A stretch of DNA of 64,000 nt. Source: Bombyx mori (taxonomy: Eukaryota; Arthropoda; Insecta; Lepidoptera; Bombycidae). A model generated the notes under the pieces. That model was not told the DNA's origin and searched no databases. It saw only the letters and a program-made list of their open reading frames with translations. Shown here piece by piece: positions 1 to 12,496 of this stretch. The stretch covers positions 1,550,001-1,614,000 of the forward strand of contig NC_085109.1 of the NCBI RefSeq assembly GCF_030269925.1, written 5' to 3'. The translations under genes and the position numbers were made by a program. Numbering within the stretch: position 1 is the first letter of the stretch; the number at the start of each line of letters is the position of its first letter.

Positions 1-1261
1 AAAGTCATCGTTTTCGAAGGAGTATAAGACATGGATCGGAGCGAATATTCACAACCCATTGATCATTTTAAATTGAAAGGGGTTTACAAAATCATAAGCT
101 TAAGAAATACTCATTATCTAGTCTGAAGTGGTAAATGTCGTGGATTACAGTGTCAACACGCCCAGTTTTCTTCATCTCGCTAGGAGTCGCGGCTGATTGA
201 TGACAGAATTCAGTAACACTCTAAATACTTCAACAACTGCGTATTAGATTGAATGATTGATGAATTATCACAAATACTTTGAAATCCAACATCATTACAA
301 ACAGTATTCGGCATTCCGTAATGTCGGAGATACGATAACGCTTTTGTTATGAAACGATATTGTAACCAAAGAAAGTAGCCATTTTTATTTATATGTTTAA
401 CTAATGAAACCCGTACATATACGGCTTTGACTATCGTTAATGGGTACAAATTATCTCCGCTCATTTAAAAAAAAAATATATATCATTAATAAAAACACTT
501 CCTCTACAAAAAAGGGAATCAGTCAAATCGATCGAGTAATTCTGAAGTGATGATCCATCTAATGTGCCAATTGGCTTTTCTATATCTCGATACTCTGTAC
601 TTACGTTGTTTAAGCTGATAGACAAGAACATTTTCTTGCACGCAAGCTTTTCTTTTACTCATAAATAGTCCGTCTGATTTAAACAACGACCTTTATGCTG
701 CATAGTATATGATAATGTTCGTACGTGTCAAGTTTCAAAACCTCTGCGGCGCCTTAAAACCAGTTAATACCATTAAGCCACAGTCACATCTGGATTTACT
801 TATCCCATTTCGGCTCTGCCAACATAAGATATAAAACGACCGACATGCCTAGAAAGTGATCAACAGATAAGACCTTGAACGACTAATCGGTGATCGTGAA
901 AGGAGAATCGAATACTTTTTTACATCAACCGATAGCATCTAGTAGATATATGCCGGCGGGAACTTATCAATCTAGGTGGCAAGTATAACGAGCCGTGTAA
1001 ATCGCAGCATCCGCCTAAAACGTCGACCGGCGTCACGGTGTCGAATCGAAGATCACTCCAAAATTATACCCGACCGAATGCGTAATGCCATAGAGTTACT
1101 TATCGCTAGTTATCGATATGTACAACGCTGTATCGATTGTTATATCTCGGTCTACTAATTTCTCACAGCGACGTACAAATAATAAGGTCTAACAAAATAC
1201 TTCCATATATATTTTTTATACATTGACGATCTTTTTTTTCAGTACTATCTTTTGTATCTTT
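1..1261. other. AT-rich DNA, no gene recognised
   Basis: Only short open frames without recognisable motifs occur here. I see no transposon termini, tandem arrays or RNA genes. It may be intronic or intergenic; the sequence does not say which. Confidence 0.5.
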
Positions 1262-1424
1262 GGGTACCAGGAGCGTGGGGCGACCTCCAACCATGTGGAC
1301 CGACGACTTAGTGCGCACGGCAGGAAGTCGTTGGATGCAGAAGGCGGAGGACCGCATTATGTGGAAGGCATTGGGGAAGGCCTATGTCCAGCAGTGGGCA
1401 GATAAAGGCTGATGATGATGATGA
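1262..1424 (+). mobile_element. RTE-clade LINE 3' end (5'-truncated fragment)
   Basis: The + strand encodes the C-terminal tail typical of RTE-like LINEs: GRPPTMWTDDLVRTAGSRWM, then a segment ending in VQQWADKG and a TGA stop at 1410-1412. The stop runs directly into a short TGAT repeat, the usual simple-repeat 3' terminus of RTE elements. Endonuclease and most of the reverse transcriptase are absent, so this is a dead 5'-truncated copy. A more diverged copy of the same tail lies at about 60945-61070. Family assignment is by recognition only. Confidence 0.7.
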
Positions 1425-2521
1425 TCTTTTCCATGAAATGTGGGTATTATGAATTTAATCAATATAAATATAATCCTTGCGCACTTGGAACTACAGGGAC
1501 GAATCATCAGTAAAATATTGCAAAATACGTAATTGTGCGATGACGGTGATTTAATAAGAGCAATAACCGTTATTGGCTTTCGAAGTAAGTAATTTACAAA
1601 CCCGTTCCGAGTCGAGAAATACTGAGCGAAACAAATCTGACTACCAGATTTAAAAGTTTGTAAGCACTGAGTCATAGGCACTGTATAGATTTATGATTTA
1701 AAAAAATACCATTAATAAAACTACCTTTACGGTTTGATTTCGCAATAATGATTCTAATTTAATTACTTACGACTTTTTAAATACTTTGCTGTTTTCTTTT
1801 CATCGAAACTTACCTGCCGTTGGTTTGTCTTTGTTACACAGAGCTCAAAGCATTTATGGCATCCATCAATGATTAATAAATAAAACACCTGAGATATTTT
1901 TATTGTATAAATGGAATCCTAGGTCAAACAAACTGCCAAATGTCAATAAACAGTTTTTTACGTGTGCAAAGAAACGTCAATGATTAAATTAGATGAAAAC
2001 CAACGAAAAATATCTTGATGACAAACCAAACTAGTGCAATTTATCCAAACCGGTATAGCAGATTTATTTGAGATTTCTGAGAAATCTCTTTATTGAGCTC
2101 TCAAAATCGACTTCATTGCTAGAAAATGAACACAGTCAATAACGTGTTTGGCCAATATTTATTTCAATAGCATTGGCAGTCTTTTTATCAGCCGAAGATT
2201 TTACAGGACTGTGGCACTAACGAGTGGGACTTTAAAGATAATATACCTTTGACGAGTAAGCACCCAGAACTTTTGTCTCGTGTGCCTATATAAAAACATC
2301 GAACTAAATGTAAGCGGTTCATGACTCGATAACGAACGCGTATCATTTAATTTTGAACGCGCGAACCATGCTCGATATATAACAACCGTGTTCCCGTTTC
2401 CTTTGGAGCGAGATCCGACACTCGCACGCCGCAGTTTATATCTCGCGATTCATCTGTGAAGGGTACAATGCCGGCTTCTTATTAAACTAACCATATTATC
2501 GTTATGTATCGTTCAGGGTCG

Positions 2522-2997
2522 CATTCTCACTTTCTTCGGACATGTGCCACGATGCGGTGACGACTCAGTTCTTAACTCATAGACACAGCCCACTGAGTTT
2601 CTCGCTGGATCTTCTCAGTGGGTCGCGTTCTCGATCCGGTGGTAGATTTTGCGAAGCACTGCTCTTGCTAGGGTCAGTGTTAGCAACGCTTCCGGTTTGA
2701 GCCCCGTGAGCTCACCTACATGTTAGGGTAAAGCTGAAATAGCCTCTCCAGGCTATCAGCATAGGTAGGGAAAAAAAAGACTCAGTTGAGCGCCTTGTGG
2801 TGCAGGGCATGATTGAGGATTCAAGACCGCACGGCAAATCATCGTTACGATGGACCGACCAAATAAATGCAGCTCTACACGGTCCCGTCAACGAGTGCAC
2901 AAGAAGGGCCGCGTTATGGCGATGTCTGGTGAAGCGCACCACCACCCGAAATGACAACCACAACCAGTCTGCCAAGAGATTTGAAGTGGTTGAGATT
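2522..2997 (+). mobile_element. Old LINE 3' coding fragment, split by a later LINE-tail insertion
   Basis: The flanks of a younger insertion belong to one reading frame. The left flank (about 2522-2570) encodes a segment like FFGHVPRCGDDS, and the right flank (2788-2997) continues with ERLVVQGMIEDSRPHGKSSL and a KRTTTRNDNHNQSAKR end. The order 'FFGH - C-terminal RWTDQI' is typical of the C-terminus of insect non-LTR retrotransposon polyproteins. The rest of the element is missing. Part of the same terminal segment occurs again at about 31318-31395. Confidence 0.65.
2571..2778 (+). mobile_element. LINE 3'UTR tail (208 bp) with clean 9-bp target duplication
   Basis: This severely 5'-truncated LINE copy consists only of 3'UTR. 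It starts near an 'actcatagacacagcccactg' segment and ends in an A-rich tract. GACTCAGTT flanks it at 2562-2570 and 2779-2787, a perfect target site duplication that fixes both ends. The body contains the CCCACTGAG / CTCAGTGGG hairpin arms shared with the intact LINE at 36.4-39.8 kb. It landed inside an older LINE fragment. Confidence 0.85.
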
Positions 2998-3000
2998 TGA

Positions 3001-3804
3001 AGTTTGAGATTGAGAGTGAGAAATTAAAAGCTTAAATTTAAAAATATGTTAAGAATCGGACTTCGAGATATTTAAGATTTCGATTTAATTAATAGTCAAC
3101 TAAGATTATTGCGATTCAATAATTATAGCGATGAGCGTTATTTGCAATGATTCTTTATACAATTTTATTGACTTTTGTAACATTTCTAACTCTCATGTCA
3201 TTTGATTTAGAGTTGTATGAGATGTATTCTTTTATATTCAGTTGTACCCTTCCAATGTATTTTCTATTTTAGAATCGCTTCTTTTCGCCGGTTGGTTTGA
3301 TTTACGTAAAACAAAATAATAATAATTAAAACATACCATACCATACATAGTTTTCTGCGGAACATTTTCATAAGTATTCCTTAAAAACATTTTCTTTAAA
3401 TAAAATGTCAACGCCCTTTTAAACCTGTTTAAAGTATCCACGAACCGTCCTTTCGCCGGTTTCTCAAAGGCATCCAGTACAGTAAATAAACTTAAATCAC
3501 ATATTAACATGACCATGTATAGATGATAGATAAATCCTTGCCCTAAACGAGATAGGCTATAGGCCATATATTTCAAACAATACTAGCATTCACCATCATC
3601 GTTTTACATCATAAATGGCTAAGACCTATATGGCGGATTACAAGTGGCCCGTTTAAAATGCAATTTCGATCTGTGAACGCGAGCTGGCTATTAAATACCT
3701 ATTCGAAAGGTAGGCCGCCTAACGATCTGAAACATTAAATTTTAACTGTCATGTGATTATATTGCGTAAATTACAATTGCACATGAAATTATTTTCCACC
3801 AATA
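3001..3804. other. No gene recognised
   Basis: AT-rich sequence. The longest open frame is a minus-strand frame at 3238-3576 without recognisable domains. I see no repeat family here. Confidence 0.45.
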
Positions 3805-4223
3805 TCTATATATTAATAAGTGAAGCAAAAACTTTGTATCCCTTTTTACGAAAATTGCGCGGACGGAGGAGTATAAAATTTTCCACACTTCTAGAGAATA
3901 TAGAGAAGAAGTGCACAATGCTAATATTTTTTTTAAATAATGCATAAAAGAAACATTAAATCAATAAAGAAAACATTACACACACTACATACCATGTATT
4001 TGACGCACACACGCATGCATACTATTTATTGTCAAACTTTTGTTCTTGACGTCTGTTGTCAAATTGAGAATAGATTAAATATTGTTTGTCTTTGTTAATA
4101 TTTTTGATAGTGTAGTCTTGGCGAAATTTGTGATTATAGAAGTATAAAATACAATCATAATAGTGTACAAACTTACAATTCCAATTAATTATAGTCGAAT
4201 TTCGACTACTGCGGGACCTCTAG
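3805..4223 (+). mobile_element. Non-autonomous Helitron, complete copy (419 bp)
   Basis: All structural hallmarks of a Helitron are visible. It begins with TC immediately after an A (3804), and ends with CTAG at 4220-4223 immediately before a T, so insertion lies between A and T with no target duplication. About 12 bp before the end is a perfect short palindrome, TAGTCGAATTTCGACTA (4192-4208), the 3' hairpin. It encodes no Rep/helicase, so it would be moved in trans. A second copy lies at 7549-8226. I recognise the family as one widespread in Lepidoptera, but could not check this by search. Confidence 0.85.
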
Positions 4224-5333
4224 TCTATCTAAATACACGTACTAATAACAGTCTTTAAAAACAAAGATGCTACAACCGGTAATGCCACCACTAATGCTAT
4301 TTTCTCTAATATTTTTCGAAATTGTTATCGTGCTTAGTAGCTTATTAGTTTTAAAGAAAGCTTTGTTTGCCCCATACAAGCTTCCTGCTAGCTGATAAGA
4401 TACTGGTGTTTGGAGCTACCCTAATCCTTTCAAACCAGATGAAGGTGCATTGAGTTTACATATTGCTCACTTGGGGGTCATTAAACTTTTAAGAGCCCCA
4501 TAATCGATTCAAACAAGGAAGTAACAGTTCACACGCCATTAGGACGAAACTAATAAGCACTTTCTACTTTAAACAAGCTAGGCTAATCTGAAATACAAAG
4601 CGGATCGTAGCTTACTTGTTTGTGCAAATTCGGTATAATAATTCGAATTTGGGCAGCTCTGTTACCTAATTCAGGACGTGTTGATTTCATATCTCACAAA
4701 AATTATAAAATTATTGGATTGAAAATTTGAATAATTAAACACGACCGTCTATTTTCCGTATTAGCGGATCTAGTAAGCTACAACGGTCTCCGTCCCTAAT
4801 TAGTTTTACCTTCCTTGAAATTGAATGTTCATGGTCTAATGTAATCAAACAATAATGACATTACTACTCATAAAGTTTAGATGAATATTAGTTAGTGCTT
4901 ATTTTTAGTTCAGTTATCAAATATTTAATAGCGTCAGTTTATCTAAATTTAATCGTTTCGTAAAGCTTCCATAAGATTCCTTCCGTGGCGTAGCTAATCG
5001 TTAATGGCAATTATATGGCGCCGACCAATTTGCTTATTTTCAAACTCTGAATTCGCCAGATATCAAATGCCTAATCGCGAAATAAAAATTAATTGAACGA
5101 TAAATATTTTGTACATTTTTTTTTTGCTGGAGTTTATTGCACAACTATCCTATTGGCAAATTGGAATTATGCTTTGATTTGTTTTCAGTCAGTCTGGTTC
5201 TCAGCCCCTTTGAACGTGATATAAAGATACAACTTACTCCCAACAATAAAGCCTTCTAAAGCCACATATATGTCCAGTTTATAGTGAATACCTTTAACAG
5301 ATAGATTAAACTACAATTCTTTAGCAACTAATA
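4224..5333. other. No gene recognised
   Basis: AT-rich unique-looking DNA. No open frame with a recognisable product and no identifiable repeat. Confidence 0.45.
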
Positions 5334-5625
5334 TATCTATACTAATAATATTATAAAGCTGTAGAGTTTGTTTGTTTGAACGCGCTAATCTCAGGAACTA
5401 CTTGTTTGATTTGTAAATTTCTTTCAGTATCAAATAGCTCATTTATTGAGGAATGCTATAGGCTATATAACATCACGCTAAGACCAATAGGATCAAGTGG
5501 AGCACCAATAAATAATGTTTCAAAATCGGTGTATTTTTCCCTTTTGAGAGCTTAAGCCATAATATGTAGATATACGCCAAAGTAACTATTCCACGCGGAC
5601 AAAGTCGCGGGCAAAAGCTATTTAT
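5334..5625 (-). mobile_element. Degenerate retroposon of the 'GTTTG-tailed' lepidopteran type
   Basis: Read on the minus strand, it starts near 'tagcttttgcccgcgacttt' and ends with a CAAAC-type simple repeat and a 'ttataatattagtatagata'-like terminus. That terminus matches the end of the repeat at 16763-16969. This arrangement is common in lepidopteran CR1/RTE-derived short retroposons. No coding capacity. Confidence 0.55.
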
Positions 5626-6982
5626 TTAATCGTGTTCTAAATTACAATTATTAATGTATTAAAACAGGCGATTGCATTAACATACCAGTGTAAGTTTTAA
5701 ATCAGTTGAACTTCATTTTATAAACGATAGAGCGGAATGTTTGCTGGAATACGTAAGGAGCTTCGTAATAGGTTTTTAATGAATATTATCGAGAAGACAT
5801 GTTGACACAATTATTACCAATAAAACTAGTCATTCAGGGTACGTAGCCGCGTGTGGTCCGGCAATATTAAGCACGGTTTACACTTTTATGGTTTCAAGTT
5901 TTGGAAATAAGCCTTTTTTTTGTAAAAAAAGACAAAAGAAGTTTGCGACCAACTTGATATTCAATGGTACTGCAACACAACACCGTGAATTACACCTAGA
6001 TACACGATGATCGTAGATAATTCGGTACGTCATGTTATTCAGTTGATTGTTAGTTAGTTACCTGTTAGCTCCTCTGTGAGTAGACTTTGAGTATCTATTT
6101 GGTGACATTGAGTGATATGTTGAAAAAATAAATGCTTAAAGCAATCCGCCGGGAATCATGTAGGGAATTAACTAAGCCAATCCCAGCCTACTGAAGTCTC
6201 TACTGAATCTCACCGTCAAGTTATTGATTAATGACAGTCTACTAACTCTAATATTAAAGACGTTTGTTATTCCGTATGTGGATTAACGTGTTCATGACTT
6301 GAATGGGTCTCCTGACACACTCCACATAAGAATCATCCAGTTTGAACAACTGAGCGTGGAGCATTTATATATAAATTATTTCAAAACAGAATTATCATCT
6401 TTTACTTCCCGTGATAAAAACATTATCGGTCCTGTTATTAATACACGCACGAGAAAATTATAAATAGATTAACACTACTAATAAATTACGATAAGTCTCC
6501 ACCAAAAATAAAGATGATGTAATATTTTTCATTATAAAGATATAATTACTTTTCAATAAAGTGTTGAATAAATAAATTGTTTCGCTTGCAAATAAATGTT
6601 GAGAATTAGCAAGCAGTCAAAAGCATTCAAATTCGTATTTTTGTCAGTATACCGATATATATGTATTAACAATACAGGTTCGGCGAATCATACTCGTAGT
6701 TAATTATGACACAGGTGGCCGATAATCATGTTTTGTTTTTTATCGTTCAAATTTTTTATTTATTTAGTTTCATTATTTATTTCTGTGCTAATATATAAAA
6801 ATAATAGCGTTTATAAATAAGAAGCGTTACAATTTCATTATCAATTTCTTCATTTTAGCCTTATTATGAACATTAATGGAGCAGAATCAATGAATGACAA
6901 AAAAAAGTTTGGTATACACTGCCTGCTAAATAACCAACCGCTTCTTAAAACGTGGCAGTACCAAATAACTCATACATTAACG
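5626..6982. other. No gene recognised
   Basis: AT-rich sequence with no convincing reading frame, repeat termini or RNA gene. Confidence 0.45.
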
Positions 6983-7424
6983 TTTTTTTTTTAATTGCTT
7001 AGATGGGTGGACGAGCTCACATCTGGTGTTAAGTAGTTACTGGAGCCCATAGACATCTACGACGTAAATGCGCCACCCGCCTTGAGATAGAAGTTCTAAG
7101 GTCTCAAGTATAGTTACAACGGCTGCCTCACCCTTTAGACCGAAACGCATCACTGCTTCACGGCAGAAATAGGCAGGGCGGTGGTACCTACCCGCGCGGA
7201 CTCACAAAAGTTCCTACCAGCAGTAATTACGCAAATTATAATTTTGCGGGTTTGATTTTTATTACACGATGTTATTCCTTCACCGTGGAAGTCAATCGTG
7301 AACATTTATTAAGTACGTATTTCATTAGAAAAATTGGTACCGGCCCGCGGGGTTCGAACACCGATGCATCGCTCAACACGAATGCACTGGACGTCTTATC
7401 CTTTAGGCCACGACGACTTCAAAC
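6983..7424 (-). mobile_element. Bm1 SINE, full-length
   Basis: A minus-strand copy with a terminal poly-T at 6983. Reading from its 5' end (7424 leftwards) it has a tRNA-like head: an A-box-like segment around GTGGCCTAAAGGATAAGACG, then a B-box-like GGTGTTCGAACCCC. The Bm1 body and the 'AAGCAATTAAAAAA' tail follow. RNA polymerase III would transcribe it from the internal boxes. No protein is encoded. Some decay is visible, such as a small gap in the tail half. Confidence 0.9.
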
Positions 7425-7548
7425 AACAACAATTCCTACAGGTGAAGCGACAGAACGACTGACAAGCACCGTTGACACCGTGACAGTTTGATGACCGCTG
7501 CACAACCAAAAACCATACGAACTTAACATACATTAAATACTTAAAACA

Positions 7549-8226
7549 TCTATATATATTAATACGTGAAGCAAAAATTTTGTACCCCTTTTTACGAAAA
7601 TTGCGCGGACGGAGGACTATGAAATTTCCCACGAGAATATAGAGAGGGAGTGCAGAATGCTAATATTTTATTTAAATTATGCATTAATAATACATTAAAT
7701 CAATAAAAAGACATTACTCACACTACCATGATTTTGACACACACACAAATATATATATATATATAGGTATACTCTTTACTGTCAAACTTTTGTTATTGCA
7801 TAAAGTCTGTGGTTAAATTGAGATTAGGTTATTAATGTTTATCTTTTATATTATTTTGATAGTGTAGTCTTGACGAAATCTGTGATTTTAGAAGTATAAT
7901 AATCTTTGACAACACAAGCGTAATAGTGTTCAAACTTATAATTTCAATTACTGGTGGTAGGACCTCTTGTGAGTCCGCGCGGGTAGGTACCACCGCCCTG
8001 CTTATTTCTGCCGTGAAGCAGTAATGCGTTTCGGTTTGAAGGGTGGGGCAGCCGTTGTAACTATACTTGAGACCTTAGAACTTATATATCAAGATGAGTG
8101 GCGCATTTACGTCGTCGATGTCTATGGGCTCCAGTAACCACTTAACCAGCTGGGCTGTGAGCTCGTCCACTCATATAAGCAATAAAGAAAAAAAAAATCA
8201 AATTTCGACTACTGCGGGACCACTAG
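7549..8226 (+). mobile_element. Non-autonomous Helitron, second copy, interrupted by Bm1
   Basis: It begins with TC after an A (7548) and ends with CTAG at 8223-8226 before a T. Colinear similarity to the copy at 3805-4223 runs throughout. A truncated Bm1 (7950-8197) sits just inside the 3' end. The insertion removed the left arm of the terminal hairpin: only the CGAATTTCGACTA-like right part remains. It also contains a short AT dinucleotide tract near 7749. The copy is probably no longer mobilisable. Confidence 0.8.
7950..8197 (+). mobile_element. Bm1 SINE, 5'-truncated, nested in Helitron
   Basis: It starts at the ACTGGTGGTAGGACC junction, so the tRNA-like head is missing, and runs to AGCAATAAAG plus an A-rich tail. 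It splits the 3' end of the Helitron at 7549-8226. No clear target duplication; about 10 bp of Helitron sequence, including half its hairpin, are lost at the junction. Confidence 0.9.
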
Positions 8227-8601
8227 TAGAAATAAATATTCGAGAATCGGTATTTTCTTTTTCGTAGAAACGAGTCCAATTACACAAGACTCGAAAGTCA
8301 AACAAAAACAATACCAAACAATTACGGTACGATTTCTGCTAAACCATAAACAGGGGCCAATATTCTACAAGGAATTTGTGTGACGCCATAGTCAGTTCGG
8401 TCGGTGATCCTAGCCAATAAATCACCAAACAGCAGTCAGTAGCTGGTGTCGGGAGCAGGCCCGCGAATTACGTATTCAAGGCGCCGCGCGGGGCACGGTG
8501 CGTTAGCGGATCATTCATGAGCATGAACCGTACATTACAATCAATTAACCAACGTACGCGACGCGTCCTGATTTTAACTATAATTGCCAGTTACATAAGT
8601 A

Positions 8602-8852
8602 ACTAGCTGTACCCGTCCGCTTCGCTGGGCGTTTAAAATGAACATTATTATTTCTCACCCCCACAAATATTCTCGTCATTAACGCCCCCGCAACTGGTGT
8701 AGGGAGTCCAACGCTCTTATAAATATTAGCCTATTCATTAAGTACATGTATTTTCTACATGGATACCAAGTTTCAAGTCAATCGGATGCATGGTTCAGTA
8801 GTTATAACGGGGCATCCGTAAAAACCACTGTAGATTTATATATTAGTATAAA
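8602..8852 (+). mobile_element. Short retroposon, family also at 18624-18873
   Basis: It begins with ACTAGCTGTACCCGTCCGCT and ends with 'tagatttatatattagtat'. A minus-strand copy with the same start, end and internal order is at 18624-18873, which defines the element boundaries. The form ('ctagctgtacccg...' start and '-tattagtata' end) resembles CR1/Zenon-like retroposon tails of Lepidoptera; that assignment is inference. No intact ORF. Confidence 0.65.
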
Positions 8853-10195
8853 TATAAATTTATTTGTTTTCGAAGACGCACCTTGCTTTAGTCGTGACAA
8901 TTCGTCACAGTTCCTTGCCAGTTCAAGCAAGTATAACGCGCAAGTCAGTCCGCAACATTCCTAAACTTCTGCCGTAAAACAATTGCGCGTTCCAGTAACT
9001 TTTATATCGCGTTTCAATCAAAAGTCCACTGCTCAAAAATATGATTCCAGTCGGGCCAATTCTAGAATTCGCGAAAGGCGATCCTTAAGATGCGAACCGA
9101 AAGTCGTACGATCGTTACATAATGTAACCGGTTCCACGGTTAATAGCTCAACACCTGACCAAGAAAGAGCTGTAAAACAAATTGATTGGGAGATCTGTTA
9201 TCAATGAAAATTTTAATATTAATTTACATCTTTATATTTACGTCTTCCGCCAATTAGATGTGGCTCGTTCTATCATGTCATGTTCGAATGAAGTTTAAAA
9301 TTGCAAAGGTATCATCTTAATCACCATAATCTATCACAGGTGGACAACATTAAAAATAAAATAAAAAAAACGGGTTATTGATACGAAATATCCGGCTTAT
9401 ATCCGGGCGGGGAGATCGTTCGTTGGCTTTTGTCTACTCACAGTGATAATTACAAACTAATTACATAACAAGGGCTTATCATTACAACCTTCCAAAACTA
9501 GCGTAATGCTCATCATCAAAGACATTAAGATATTTAAAAATAGGCTAATGGTCTACTAGGTTCACGACTTCTTACAGTTTCTTTTTGGTAAATTGGCAGG
9601 CGATGTTCTTGTCAGTTCTTCTTGTATTCCTCAAGTGATTCTTGAACGAAAAATATACTTATCATCGGTTTATCTAGAGTCCACTAGTGCACTGTAAATG
9701 TTTATTGATTTATAAAAAATCGGGGCAACGTAAACAAATAGCTCCGGGATTGTAAAACGTAAATCACGTATTAAAATAATATCGGATCGCGATGTGTCGT
9801 AAAACAGCTTTATTACAACACACACACTCCCATACATACCGAAACACATTAATGATATATCCGTGTATCCGGTCAATAAATCGGTCCGGCGCATCCGCCT
9901 TTAAATCCTCCGTGACAAATATAAAAATTCACAGAGATTTACATTACATATTAGAAAGAAAACTACAGCCGCGAGCGACCAGTCCGCGGTTTCATTTGGA
10001 ACTTTAATAAATCGCAAAAGTTACTTTAAAGTTTTCCACCAGTGACCACGTAACGGTTTTAATGGTATTATAATATACCTGTGGTGGCGTTAGCCATCAT
10101 ACAACACAAGTTATTTGACAGATGCGTGAATGTCGCTTACGACATTTTCAAGATAAGCTTGTATACATGTATACAAGATCCGAACAACAACACCG
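8853..10195. other. No gene recognised
   Basis: Several short frames but no motif. Just upstream of the retroposon, around 8440-8530, there is a CpG-rich patch, but no adjacent exon that I can recognise. Confidence 0.4.
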
Positions 10196-10400
10196 GTCAT
10201 CGTTCTCACCGAATCCGTCGCTTGCGACGAAGGGCTCGAAGAGTAAATTAACCCACAGACAGCCCACTGAGTTTCTCGCCGGATCTTCTCAGTGGATCGC
10301 GTTTCAGATCCGGTGGTAGATTCTGCGAAGCACGGCTCTTGCTAGTGTTCGTGTTAGCAACGTCGTCAGGTTTGAGCCCCGTGAGCTCACCTACTATTTA
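10196..10400 (+). mobile_element. LINE 3'UTR fragment
   Basis: It shares the segment around ATCCGTCGCTTGCGACGAAG with the copy at 13063-13318 and carries the CCCACTGAG / CTCAGTGG hairpin arms plus CCGGATC and GATCCGG. The 3' end is lost after 'gagctcacctac', with no poly-A. Confidence 0.75.
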
Positions 10401-12249
10401 AGGAACTCCAATAGTACAAGCAAGAGCGTGTTCATCTTTTTTTTAAATCACTTTTTCTATACAGCGCTGTGATATGAATTGTTACATGTTAATAATATCT
10501 AAGGGCCGTTCCTATTTTCCCTTTAACTCTACGCAAGATCGATCAGATAGTACTAAACGTCAAAATTTACAATTATTTAATGACATTAAAAGTATTATTT
10601 GCGGAATTATCGATAAAAGTAAATAGCAATGTGAAGCAATTTGAAAGACAATTTCTAATCTAATTATCATCAATATTTTAAATCTGCAATCGGCCGGTCA
10701 CATGTTACGCGACGGTCGTGTAACAAAACGAACAGAAATCATGTGTTCGAAATTGATTGCGACCGTTTTTCATTACAGCTTTTGTTTTTGCAAGTGTATG
10801 AGGTCGCGTGCGCAATTGTAAAAAATAACACCAATAAACTCGTCTCAACATCAATAAACTCATCAATAAACAATAAGTCAGCGACACAAATGATTGTTTG
10901 AAAATAAGTGTTTGTTTTTTTTGTTTTTTCAATCATTAAATCTGTGACAGAGAAGTGTGATTGTAACATACGTCACGGGTGTTGACAAAAACATTTAAAC
11001 ATAATTAGTTAAAACTTATTACACTATGGTAGCTAGAGATAAAAAATAATAATAAAATCATAAGCCGTCATTGCGTATACGCTTGTTCGGTTTAAAATAT
11101 TCCAATAATTCTTAAAATTATTACGATATAGTAGCTAGAGACAAAAAAAAATAAAAATAAAATCATAATCACGCGGATCTGATGTACGATGGGGTACCAT
11201 TTCGAGAATTTCCTTTTTTTTATTTAACACTCCTAAAAGCGGCCAGTCGTAGCCCCATAATATAATTATTTGAATGGACAGTCTACTTTTTTTCGTAAGC
11301 AATTATATTAAAATCTAAACGTTTTCCTTGCAGAATTTTCACTATAGTCATCACGAAAACTGTAAATAGTATTATAACGAAAATCTAAATACAGTAATAC
11401 ACACATTTTTCAAACAAAAAAAATATGTTGTCTGTAAAGTCGGTTTACTGACGATAGTTGAACGTGACAAAATTATAAGAAAATACTGATGGAATGGTAT
11501 CATTTTTCAAAAAAAAATTAATTTTATTTGTTTGATACATATTTTGTATAGACAATTGACAACACATTCACTTTTCACTGAACTTGACGAAAACATGTAA
11601 ATGTATTTATTATTGTACAGCAGCTGTCCACGCGGATGCATCGCTCACTCAAGTAGGAGAGAGACAGATGTCGAACGCTGCCGAACGCGGAGGCCGATTG
11701 TGCCTCTTTGTCGCTCGTTGCGCGCTCTCGCTTGCACTTCAAGCCTTAAACGGAACGCCTCAATGAGTCATGTTTTTTCGTGCGTGCAGCCGGCTCCATC
11801 GAATTATAAGACGTTGTCAAATCAAAAGTATATATTTAGAAATTAACGATACACATACACGTGCATTCGTTCACTTACCAAAGTAAAATCAGTTAATATC
11901 AACAAACGACAATTTAAACTGCCATAAAACGTGAGCCTGCGACGGCACGAGTCGTTTAAATTTATGCTTTTATAATAACAATGATGACGTCAATCGCAGC
12001 CAATGCAGAAATATGATCAACTCGAATAGAGAGCACGAATTTATTGTTTATTAAGGTTTGGAAATTTCCATGAAACTATCAATAATAATTACCTATCGAT
12101 AGACGATTTATTTTTGATATTGCAGTTCTGAAAAACGCTTAGTAATCAATTAACAACTAATCATCAATAACTCACATCGACTATGAATTTGTCAATTAAA
12201 TTTAATTACATACGTTTGTGACGTCGTAGTTTTTAGTTAGTTTTATTTA
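10401..12249. other. No gene recognised; local direct repeat
   Basis: AT-rich. An approximate direct repeat of ~45 bp ('tagctagaga' followed by an A-rich AATAAAATCATAA segment) occurs at about 11029-11062 and 11129-11168. A more CpG-rich patch lies around 11620-11770, without recognisable coding content. Confidence 0.4.
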
Positions 12250-12496
12250 TTTATTGTTCAGTTTGGTGGACGAGCTACCGGCCCACCAGATGTTAAGTGG
12301 TTACCAGAGTCCAGAGACATCAAAACGTAAATGCCACCACCTACCTACCTTGAGATATTATGAGTTCTAAAGTCTCAGCTTTTACAGTACAACGACTACC
12401 CCACCATTCGAACCGAAAAGCATTACTGCTTCACGGCCGAAATAAGCACGGTGGTGGTACCTAACCGTGCGGACTCACAAGACGTCCTACCACCAG
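12250..12496 (-). mobile_element. Bm1 SINE, 5'-truncated, diverged
   Basis: Minus-strand Bm1 tail and body, from a T-rich TTTATTTATTG start to CCTACCACCAG. It has many substitutions relative to the younger copies, so it is old. Confidence 0.8.

Noticed and set aside
3238..3576. 112-codon minus-strand frame
   Set aside because: No recognisable motif and no supporting splice or codon evidence; AT-rich chance frame.
7330..7424. tRNA gene-like sequence (A and B boxes)
   Set aside because: It is the tRNA-derived head of Bm1, also found at 26260-26350 and 43580-43660; the acceptor stem does not close.
8440..8530. CpG-rich patch as a promoter
   Set aside because: No exon, TATA box or splice signal nearby that can be tied to it; left as a compositional remark.
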